64,000 nucleotides of DNA from NCBI GenBank assembly GCA_950295325.1, contig OX485804.1:11718001-11782000 (forward strand), given 5' to 3'. Of this stretch, positions 55,926 to 64,000 are shown piece after piece. The notes below the pieces were generated by a model. The model was not told the origin of the DNA. It was given only the letters and a program-made list of their open reading frames with translations, and ran no database searches. Position 1 is the first letter of the stretch. Each line of letters opens with the position of its first letter. This DNA comes from Polytrichum commune. Lineage: Eukaryota > Streptophyta > Polytrichopsida > Polytrichales > Polytrichaceae. A program made the translations under genes and the position numbers.

Positions 55926-57708
55926 ATCAATCTCCTTTAGTGGGGGAGAGACGCTAGTAGCACACTTAGCTTCGAGGCTAATTGCTCCACAACATGAACT
56001 TGTTCTTTGGCTTGAGGGAATAAAGTCCAAACTTTAGTGGTGCAAAGAGAAAAGTATGAGATGAGGTCCTAGTCTTGTACTTGTGCTTGGTTAATGGAAG
56101 AGGGGGAATAGATATGCCAAACTAGGTTGGGTAAGCCGAGTAATTGGGGGCCATGGCTTGGAGGGGCCTTGGATAAAACCAAGAAACTTCTTAATTGTGG
56201 GCTTGTCCGGGCGGGGACAAGGTGATGGCGCGTGCTCATAAAAGTGCTACCCGCGAGCTAACGAGAGTTGGCGCATGGGAGTCATGAACCCATGTCTCGA
56301 AAGAGCAAAGTGGGAACCGAGTCGGGCGGGACTTGGCATCACCCCCGTGCGATCGAGGCGTGGCTTAACAATGGAAAGCCATCTCGGAGTTGCAACCGAG
56401 ACAACTTAGTGGAAGCGTTGAGGTCTCGCCTAGATGTGTCACGTTAGGCTAGTGGAGCCTAATGGGGGAGGCCCCAAAGGAGGGGCAACCCAAGTGAGTC
56501 CCAAAGTAGGTGGGTCTAGTGTAGGTTAGGTCCTTGGAGGAGAGATCCAAGGTCGCTAACGGACCACCTAGGAACGACACCTTTGGGACAATGCCAAATT
56601 TGAAGATGCATTGTGGGGGTCGCGCCCTAAGGTAAACACAATGCCGCACCATAGAGGATGGCAACTTGAGAATTGGTGTGCCGACTACGAGTATAGTCGA
56701 TGAGGGCATCGACTCCGTTTGGTGGGGGTGAGTGTCGCGCACCTCTCCATGAGGAGTGCCCGAAACACCATGGGCACAAGGGGGACCCCGGAGTGACACC
56801 CGGGACTTGTGGCGCCGTTGGTGAGAGGGCCCAAGTGATCCTAGTGTGGGTGAGGGCCCCGGGCGTTGGGAACGCCTCCCCACCCACAAAGACTAGGAGG
56901 CATGAGGGTAAGGCCATGAGCTATGCGTAGCTCATGGCGTGGTGATTCTAGAATGCTCAAGATCACCTCAAGCGGAGGTGGGAGCTAGGAGTTATGGCCA
57001 TTTGAGTGGGGCGCTGTCCCGGGACAGCGCCCTGGTACAGCAGTGCCTGGGAGTGATTCCCGGGACTGCCAAGGTTCAAACAGGCATAACTTCCTCAAGA
57101 CTTGCCCGAATGGGGCAAGCGAGGAGTCCATCGGCATCTACGTGAAGCGTAGATGAGGATGGAGTGGTTGGTTGTTATGATCAGACATCATACAAGGAAG
57201 TTATGATGGTCTGAAGCTGCTGGGGGGGTTCTAGGCCCAGCAGCTAAGGGAAAATGTCCACTTGGCCCCAACTCTTGGTAGAGAGACAAGAGGTTGGTTG
57301 GCGGTGGGGTAGGGGCTCCGTGTAGAGTCCTAGAGGCTTATATGGGTGAGGGGGTGTGGCCTCACCCACCCGAGGCCGAACGGCAAGGCCTCCATGGGCA
57401 TTGGCCCATTGTGAGGCCATAGTTGCCTAGTATGGTTCGGGTTGTTGTAGTGTTGCTCCGGCAACGCGATGATCAACATAGGATTGGACTTCCATGGATG
57501 GAAGTCCACATTGGGGAAATGGGTTACCGATTAAGGGGTGAGTCCCGAAAGCAAAGTAGGAGGGTTGGTTCCCTCCTATGAACTATTGGTCCGGGGTTAA
57601 AGGAGCTAACCATTAGCATGGCGGTATGCGAAGGGTTAGGCACTCGTAACCTTTGCTAGAATTGAAAATTGGCAAGATGGTCAAGGGGGACTAGAAAGGG
57701 TTGCGACA

Positions 57709-57957
57709 TCACACCTCCGATTGAGGTGTTCTTGAGCTTTCTAGAATCACCACGCCATGAGCTACGCATAGCTCATGGCCTTACCCTTGTGCCTCCTAGT
57801 CTTCGTGGGTGGGAGGCGTTCCCAACGCCCGGGGCCCTCACCCACACTAGGATCACTTGGGCCCTCTCACCAACGGCGCCACAAGTCCCGGGTGTCACTC
57901 CGGGGTCCCCCTTGTGCCCATGGTGTTTCGGCACTCCTCATGGAGAGGTGCGCGACA
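57709..57957 (-). mobile_element. G5 5' LTR, remaining 244 bp
   Basis: 57709-57713 is the second copy of the G6 target TCACA; 57714-57957 completes the G5 5' LTR and ends GCGCGACA in plus reading. The LINE resumes with ATGTG at 57958. Confidence 0.93.
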
Positions 57958-59237
57958 ATGTGGGTGGGGTCGTCTTTTTTGTGTAATAAGATGGTCTTAC
58001 TATGTTTCCAATAGTGCGGGATCGTTCTTTGTTTGTAACAATGTTTGAAAAATAGGTATAGGAGGTCTTATCATTGTGTGGGTAGTGTTTTAATGATATC
58101 ATTTGGGATATTGTCTGGGCCCGGGGCTTTCCCTTTTGTTAGGCTTTTGACGCAACAATCGTACACTTCTCTAGTGAATTGGTTACTTATTTGTGTATTG
58201 GGGTTGCCTCGTTTTTCTAGAATGATTTTTTGATGTGAGTGCCACGGGTATTTTCTTACTGCGCATATGCACGTATTAGGGTGGTCCGTGGTGTCCTCAC
58301 ATAGGGGGGCTTGTCGTTGGAATGAGGTTTGTTGGGTATGGTATATCTCCCTAGCTATTTCGGCGGGTTTGGTGAGAATTTGACCTTGGGGGTTTTGTAT
58401 ACAATCGAGTCTGTTGGTGGTTGTTGGGTGAAATTTTTTTTGTGGATGATTTTGGGTTTAGTATTTAGTAGGATTCTATATTTGTTAATGGCGGCTTTGC
58501 AATTAAGTGAGGTTTGCTTGGTTATGATTTTGTGGGCTTCTGTCTTCGCGTTTTTCCCTATAGTGGCTAGCTGAGTAATCCATGTGTGTATTTCTGTGGG
58601 ATGTGGGGGTAGTGGTGGAATATTAGGGTTTCTTAGTAATTGAAGATTCTTTATATCTGAGTGGTTATGTAGTTGTGTGTGCGGGTAGTGACATGCGGCT
58701 CTTATGGCTTTCCGGGTGTTATGGTATATTTTCAATTGATGTTTCCATTTATTCTGTTGGATCCTGGGGAGAAATCCTCCTTGAGGTTTTACCCTATTTG
58801 GTAGTGGTGGGGTGGGGTGGGTCATGCATGTTTGTTCTATGCATTGACTGACAGAGTTGGTAATTTCTTGGAGTTTGAATTGTGTGTCTTCCCATTGTGT
58901 TGGGGTAAGATATTTTTGGTGGAGTATTTGTATAAGGTTCTCTATTGCTATATTTTGTTTTCCTATAAAGGTTGTTTGTAAGTTTTGGAGGTTGTTAGGG
59001 GGTATGGGGTATGTGATTCGTGGGGTGTTTATGGGGGTGGTGGATTCTTTGATGACTATAGTATTGGGGGCTAATTGTAGTTGGACTGGGTAGTGATCCG
59101 AGTTTTGGTTTAGGTTGGTTAGCGTGTGGCTATGAAGATTGGTGATATTGGGGTCGTTGGTGTAGAAGCCATCTATATGGCTAGTTGATGTGTAGTTGTG
59201 GCCTCCTTGCCTTGTGAATTTTACTGGGTTATGGACC
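57958..59237 (-). pseudogene. LINE segment B: endonuclease end, linker and start of RT
   Basis: The minus strand reads the C-terminal part of an AP-type endonuclease (HIDGFYTND, then NSDHYPVQL, the SDH active-site motif) at about 59180-59080. A linker follows (ORF 58355-59260) and then RT start motifs KGKAPGPDNIPNDI and LLHKKDDPTH near 58130-57960. A frameshift near 58400 and a stop near 58075 break it. The N-terminal endonuclease is missing: the element is 5'-truncated at 59237, where host G2 sequence with the TSD begins. Confidence 0.88.
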
Positions 59238-60381
59238 ACTTTGTGCATCCGACATTTCATGTCTCATTACGAAAGTCATTTTAGGACAACACCTTGTGGC
59301 CCGATCACAAGCAAGTGATTAGGCCACCTCCCAACCTTGTGGACGTCATTTGGACATGAGGTAGGAGGGCATCCTCAAGTGTAGGAAGCCCAAGTGAAAA
59401 TGAAAGAAAATGTACAAAGGAGTACTTGGTGAAATGGTGAGGATACCATGAGAAACAAACCGCTTGGGTGGCGGCAAGAGACATGGTGAACACCAATGAA
59501 TTGGTGAAGCACTTTGAAGAAACTAAGGCTAGACATTCCAATAAAAAGAAGCGTAGGCATTGATGAGGATATCAATCTCCTTTAGTGGGGGAGAGACGCT
59601 AGTAGCATACTTAGCTTCGAGGTTAATTACTCCACAACATGAACTTGTTCTTTGGCTTGAGGGAATAAAGTCCAAACTTTAGTGGTGCAAAGAGAAAAAT
59701 ATGAGATGAGGTCCTAGTCTTGTACTTGTGCTTGGTTAATGGAAAAGGGGGAATAGATATGCCAAACTAGGTTGGGTAAGCCGAGTAATTGGGGGCCATG
59801 GCTTGGAGGGGCCTTGGATAAAACCAAGAAACTTCTTAGTTGTGGGTTTCTCCAGGCGGGGACAAGGTGATGGCGCGTGCTCATAAAAGTGCTACCCGTG
59901 AGCTAACGAGAGTTGGCGCATGGGAGTCATGAACCCATGTCTCGAAAGAGCAAAGTGGGAACCGAGTCGGGCGGGACTTGGCATCACCCCCGTGCGATCG
60001 AGGCGTGGCTTAACAATGGAAAGCCATCTCGGAGTTGCAACCGAGCCAACTTAGTGGAAGTGTTGAGGTCTCGCTTAGATGTGTCATGTTAGGCTAGTGG
60101 AGCCTAACGGGGGAGGCCCCAAAGGAAGGGCAACCCAAGTGAGTCCCAAAGTAGGTGGGTCTAGTGTAGGTTAGGTCCTTGGAGGAGAGATCCAAGGTCG
60201 CTAACGGACCACCTAGGAACGACACCTTTGGGACTATGCCAAATTTGAAGATGCATTGTGGGGGTCGCGCCCTAAGGTAATTAAACACAATGCCGCACCA
60301 TAGAGGATGGCAACTTGAGAATTGGTGTGCCGACTACGAGTATAGTCGATGAGGGCATCGACTCCGTTTGGTGGGGGTGAG
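59227..60381 (+). pseudogene. G2 3' internal region: chromodomain and 3' untranslated stretch
   Basis: After the LINE, G2 resumes with GTGCATCCGACATTTC. The chromodomain lies at about 59400-59560 (EYLVKW, stop, then GYHEKETAWVAARDM with a Lys/Arg-rich tail); the untranslated stretch runs to the polypurine tract before 60382. Content matches 40280-41425 in G4. Confidence 0.85.
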
Positions 60382-61357
60382 TGTCGCGCACCTCTCCATG
60401 AGGAGTGCCCGAAACACCATGGGCACAAGGGGGACCCCGGAGTGACACCCGGGACTTGTGGCGCCGTTGGTGAGAGGGCCCAAGTGATCCTAGTGTGGGT
60501 GAGGGCCCCGGGCGTTGGGAACGCCTCCCACCCACGAAGACTAGGAGGTACAAGGGTAAGGCCATGAGTTATGCGTAGCTCATGGCGTGGTGATTCTAGA
60601 AAGCTCAAGAATACCTCAATCGGAGGTGTGAGCTAGGAGTTATGGCCATTTGAGTGGGGCGTTGTCCCGGGACAGCGCCCTGGTACAGCAGTGCCTGGGA
60701 GTGATTCCCGGGACTGCCAAGGTTCAAACAGGCATAACTTCCTCAGTACTTGCGCGAATGGGGCAAGTGAGGAGTCCATCGGCATCTACGTGAAGCGTAG
60801 ATGAAGATGGAGTGGTTGTTTGTTATGATCAGACATCGTACAAGGAAGTTATGATGGTCTGAAGCTGCTGGGGGGTTCTAGGCCCAGCAGCTAAAGGAAA
60901 ATGTCCACTTGGCCCCAACTCTTGGTAGAGAGACAAGAGGTTGGTTGACGGTGGGGTAGGGGCCCCGCGTGAAGTCCTAGAGGCTTATATGGGTGAGGTG
61001 GTGTGGCCTCACCCACCCGAGGCCAAACGGCACGGCCTCCATGGGCTTTGGCCCATTGTGAGGCCATAGTTGCCTAGTATGGTTCGGGTTGTTGTAGTGT
61101 TGCTCCGGCAACGCGATGATCAACATGGGATTGGACTTCCATGGATGGAAGTCCACATCCAAGAAATGGGTTACCGATTAAGGGGTGAGTCCCGAAAGTA
61201 AAGTAGGAGGGTTGGTTCCCTCCTATGAACTATTTGGTCCGGGGTAAGAGGAGCTAACCATTAGCGCGGCGGAATGCGAAGGGTTAGCGACTCGTAACCT
61301 TTGCTAGAATTGAAAATTGGCAAGATGGTCAAGGGGGGGCTAGCAAGGGTTGCGACA
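60382..61357 (+). mobile_element. G2 3' LTR (976 bp)
   Basis: A complete LTR, TGTCGCGCACC...GTTGCGACA, ending against transposase coding sequence. It is the outer right border of the whole G1-G2 array. Its hairpin arm cttgcgcgaatggggcaag carries a mismatch compared with other copies. The 5-bp TSD partner (ttcgt at 61358) would lie left of base 1. Confidence 0.93.
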
Positions 61358-61850
61358 TTCGTCCTCATATTGAATGACATGCTCACTGTGGATATAACAG
61401 AATCTATATCTATCCATTGGGTGTCTGAACCTTCATACTTGTATTTCAAATGACCGGGAGATTTTGTAAACCAATTTAACAGAACCATAATTGAGGGGGT
61501 AGAACTTACCTTCTTACCTTTGACGCACGTCCTGTTCATCATGTCGATGGGATTTCGGCAATTCCCCCATTGTTTTCCACATTGTCTCTTGATTTTCTGA
61601 ACACGGCCCAACCACCATGTTCCAACATCGACCCCCAAAGAAACTGGGGTGGGTCTCCCTCTCCTACCACTCGAACGGACCCCCCTCCTTTGGGCAGCTT
61701 TCACTGCAGAAGATGTGGTTGTTGTGTTCCTTTGAACAAAGAACACACCACAATCGCTACCGATCCCCAACAACATGGTGGATTCGCACGATGCAGCTGA
61801 TAAATTATCCTCGGAATTATTGAAGTACACCGAGTTCCTAACACGGGTCA
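61358..61850 (-). pseudogene. C-terminal part of transposase-like gene, shifted frame
   Basis: The minus-strand frame contains NSVYFNNSEDNLS, GRRGRPTPVSLG, WWLGRVQKIK, QWGNC, PIDMMNR, LLNWFTKSPG, YKYEGSD and WIDIDSVISTVSMSF, then runs into the gypsy LTR. It continues the upstream ORF after a frameshift or a small intron near 61950-61990: the frame giving VEYGGKTIYKSTLV at about 61940-61900 leads into it. GRRGRP resembles an AT-hook-like basic patch. Homologous to 11883-12098 and 9430-9568. Confidence 0.75.
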
Positions 61851-64000
61851 AGCGATCTTTGGACAGGTAAGGATTCCCGTTGAGTTCAGATACAAGTGTT
61901 GACTTGTATATGGTTTTTCCCCCATACTCAACTGTTGGGACAATAGTTTGAGCATGTGTTGCACCGGAATCCAGGAGGGCGCAGGAGGCTCCACGGCATC
62001 CATAAGCTCAGAGAGTGCATCCATGCACTCACCCTCTGCGATTCCAAGCGGTTCGGGGTCATCCTCAAGCTCATCCTCCAGGTGGACGACATTGTCGTTG
62101 GCATCCGTGTCAACCATAGCGTCCCTGAGAGCTTCACCATCTCCATCATCACCTGTAGTTGCCTTCTTTGGAGGGACATATGCCCAATATTTGGGGTCAT
62201 TGGATTCTACAAGCCACGGTTGCATAAACCATTTCTTCTCTCGCGCCACACTTGAAGGGCCCATGTTAAGAATCTTGATCATGGATTGGGCTTCCCGCAG
62301 TCCCTCTTTCAATGCATCAATCAACTTAGAGTCATCGTTGATCAAAGAATAGTCACCCAAATCAGGACCTGACATTCCTTCCTCCAATGGGTGCAACTCT
62401 GCCCATATGTTTCTCTGTTTGTTATGCACTCTATCAAATTTCAGTCCATTGTCGCCATATTCGATGGCTGATAATTGATTTAGAGTGTTAGCACAGTTTA
62501 CTAGTTCATGAAAATCGTACGCTCTTTCCATTCCTTGCATTCCTCCCACTTTACTAAAGAAGATCTCACATGCATCGCTACCGGTCAGGTGAAGTGGAAC
62601 AGGTAGATTATCATGGTGCTCCCTAAAATATTTAATAAGAAAAACCACAAAATGACACGAAATTTGCACATCTAAAAAACATTGATTGCTAACAAAACAC
62701 TCTTGAGGTGTCAGACTTTTTGTGTTTCCCCCAACAGCATGGTCTCCGTGCTGAAACCACAATCTCCAAATGCGGAAAAAGAAGCTTACCTTAGACGCAA
62801 GGACGATCCGTTGTCGAAGGTCCAGCGACACCGATAAAAATATGTCAACGTAGTCAGCACAAATCTGCAAGTACATCTCAGTACCAAGTGTCCTCTCCTG
62901 ATGGGTATCGCGTCCAACTCTAATGTCCTTTAGACATGTCCTTACCTTCAATGCACAAAGACGTTGTGCACTCGCCCAATTCTGCCGGTCACTCCTGTTG
63001 ACATCCTCTTGGCGCAGACCGTGCTGATCAAATGTATATTTGTTGTAAACCTGTCCAACATGGCCCAAACAACAAATATCCAATCCTAATTGCAAAGTCT
63101 TGACTACACTATCTAAGGGATTAATCAACTTCTTCCCGTTATGTATGAAATCTTGATCATGTAAACCTTGGACTCTATTTCCTACTCCTAACACAGCGGA
63201 CAAGACAAAACCCTCCCAAGGGACCTCAAATCTGTGTCCAGACTTACCAGTGTAATCTTCTAGCATTAGTTGTCGTCTGCATGAGTCGCCATCAGAAGCA
63301 TGGCCAACAACCGGGCCGACAGATTCCTCACAATGCAACTTCCACAAGCTGTCGATTCGTCCCCAATGACTGCGGACCCAACAACTATCGAAACAATTGC
63401 AAGTGCAAGACACAGCTAGGACCAACCGCGGCAATTTTGCATGCAAAGGGTTCACCATTATTACCCTTGCAAAGCTGCCAATCTTATCGCCACGGAAAGC
63501 ATCAAGGATGTTCTCATAACCTGTATTACCCTCACCTACATAGGGTTTGAAGTCTACAACACATTTGTGGTTGATTTTTGACCCACAAAAACCTGCCAAC
63601 ACGTCAAATTGGGGTTCCCATGTTATCCTGGCCTTGACTTTTGTCTTGTCTTCGGCAAGGATAACAAGCACTGGACCTGTCACCCCGTGTGCATTCTTGG
63701 CCTCACGGTAGATTCTTGCTACAGACTGGAAAATCAACGGGTGTTCTCCTGCTACAAAGCGAACACCCTTGATGTTCTCACGTTTCACTGTACTGTAAGA
63801 AGGAGCTGCGAAATTCAAAGAAAACAAGTCACACATTCGTCGTCCCCCATAAACCTTCATTGCCTGGCAAAATGATTTCGAATTATTGGAAAACCGGTGG
63901 CCCTGTTTTTGGCGGTTTAGATTGTTGGCGACATCGCGGAGGAAGTCCCACAGGGCTGGTTTCCCTCCGAAGGCGTTTGTTCTGTGAGCAGCCAAGATAT
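61848..64000 (-). CDS. Putative DDE transposase of a DNA transposon, partial at window edge
   Basis: The frame is open to the window edge (no ATG at the start; the first codon counted lies at 63995), so the N-terminus is missing. About 715 residues have no intron-like gap. Candidate catalytic pattern: LAEDKTKVKARITWEP with D116, VVGHASDGDS with D235 or D237, and TGSDACEIFFSKVGGM with E477; in between, HDQDFIHNGKKLINPL (279-294). This order, D then D then an H-x-x-K-type helix then D-x-x-E-FFS, resembles P-element/THAP9-like transposases, which also make 8-bp target duplications. That assignment is inference. An acidic tail (616-655) precedes the frameshift into the C-terminal domain at 61358-61850. 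The sequence is well preserved and is not from a retrotransposon. Confidence 0.65.
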   Translation of the reverse strand, partial: ILAAHRTNAFGGKPALWDFLRDVANNLNRQKQGHRFSNNSKSFCQAMKVYGGRRMCDLFSLNFAAPSYSTVKRENIKGVRFVAGEHPLIFQSVARIYREAKNAHGVTGPVLVILAEDKTKVKARITWEPQFDVLAGFCGSKINHKCVVDFKPYVGEGNTGYENILDAFRGDKIGSFARVIMVNPLHAKLPRLVLAVSCTCNCFDSCWVRSHWGRIDSLWKLHCEESVGPVVGHASDGDSCRRQLMLEDYTGKSGHRFEVPWEGFVLSAVLGVGNRVQGLHDQDFIHNGKKLINPLDSVVKTLQLGLDICCLGHVGQVYNKYTFDQHGLRQEDVNRSDRQNWASAQRLCALKVRTCLKDIRVGRDTHQERTLGTEMYLQICADYVDIFLSVSLDLRQRIVLASKVSFFFRIWRLWFQHGDHAVGGNTKSLTPQECFVSNQCFLDVQISCHFVVFLIKYFREHHDNLPVPLHLTGSDACEIFFSKVGGMQGMERAYDFHELVNCANTLNQLSAIEYGDNGLKFDRVHNKQRNIWAELHPLEEGMSGPDLGDYSLINDDSKLIDALKEGLREAQSMIKILNMGPSSVAREKKWFMQPWLVESNDPKYWAYVPPKKATTGDDGDGEALRDAMVDTDANDNVVHLEDELEDDPEPLGIAEGECMDALSELMDAVEPPAPSWIPVQHMLKLLSQQLSMGEKPYTSQHLYLNSTGILTCPKIA

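Larger units (their letters stand above)
50644..57708 (+). mobile_element. G6, complete Ty3/gypsy chromovirus inside the G5 5' LTR
   Basis: The LTRs are 50644-51619 and 56733-57708, 976 bp each, with about three visible differences (for example gacggtgg versus ggcggtgg, gaggtggtg versus gagggggtg, ctagcaag versus ctagaaag). TSD TCACA at 50639-50643 and 57709-57713. Primer binding site at 51622-51633; polypurine tract before 56733. Total 7065 bp. Both LTRs have the extra C in cctccccaccca. Confidence 0.95.

Overview
The window is a stack of plant-type transposable elements. I see no host gene, tRNA, rRNA or bacterial feature in it. A land plant is the best guess, because it holds Ty1/copia and Ty3/gypsy chromovirus elements primed by initiator tRNA-Met, solo LTRs, a RNase H-bearing LINE and a cut-and-paste DNA transposon. 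Stacked insertions this dense suggest a large, repeat-rich genome. The species cannot be told from the sequence.

Names used here. G1 to G6 are copies of one Ty3/gypsy chromovirus family (LTR about 970-992 bp, TGTCGCGC...GTTGCGACA). C-left and C-right are two copies of one Ty1/copia element (LTR 192 bp).

Layout. The base layer at the right edge is a DNA transposon with a large transposase ORF (61358-64000, minus). Abutting it is a tandem gypsy array LTR-G1-LTR-G2-LTR that runs from base 1 to 61357. G1 carries an unrelated solo LTR (1271-3044), a copia element, an internally deleted DNA transposon (8700-12300, itself split by a 2.3-kb solo LTR) and a solo gypsy LTR (12783-13751). Complete gypsy G3 (18524-25573) sits inside C-right between integrase and reverse transcriptase. 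C-left (4707-8300, minus) has a solo LTR at the same site. G2 carries a 5'-truncated LINE (32232-59237, minus), which is split by gypsy G4 (35361-42397, plus) and G5 (43841-57957, minus). G6 (50644-57708, plus) lies inside the 5' LTR of G5.

Target-site duplications make the order of events readable. GGTAA flanks G4, ATGTG flanks G5, TCACA flanks G6, TTCTT flanks the solo LTR in G1, CAAGT flanks the solo LTR at 1271, and GTGCATCCGAC flanks the LINE. The copia TSD CATTA is split: one copy is at 4702-4706 and its reverse complement is at 15017-15021. Together with the opposite orientation of the two halves of G1, this points to an inversion of the 8.3-15.0 kb segment by recombination between the two inverted copia copies.

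How the genes work together. The copia element is coding-intact apart from the gypsy insertion. Every gypsy copy has a decayed pol with the same stop codons, although some LTR pairs are nearly identical, so the family was probably mobilised in trans. All gypsy copies also share a tandem triplication or quadruplication of the RT-thumb/RNase H-start module and an LTR packed with hairpins. The LINE and both DNA transposon copies are broken.
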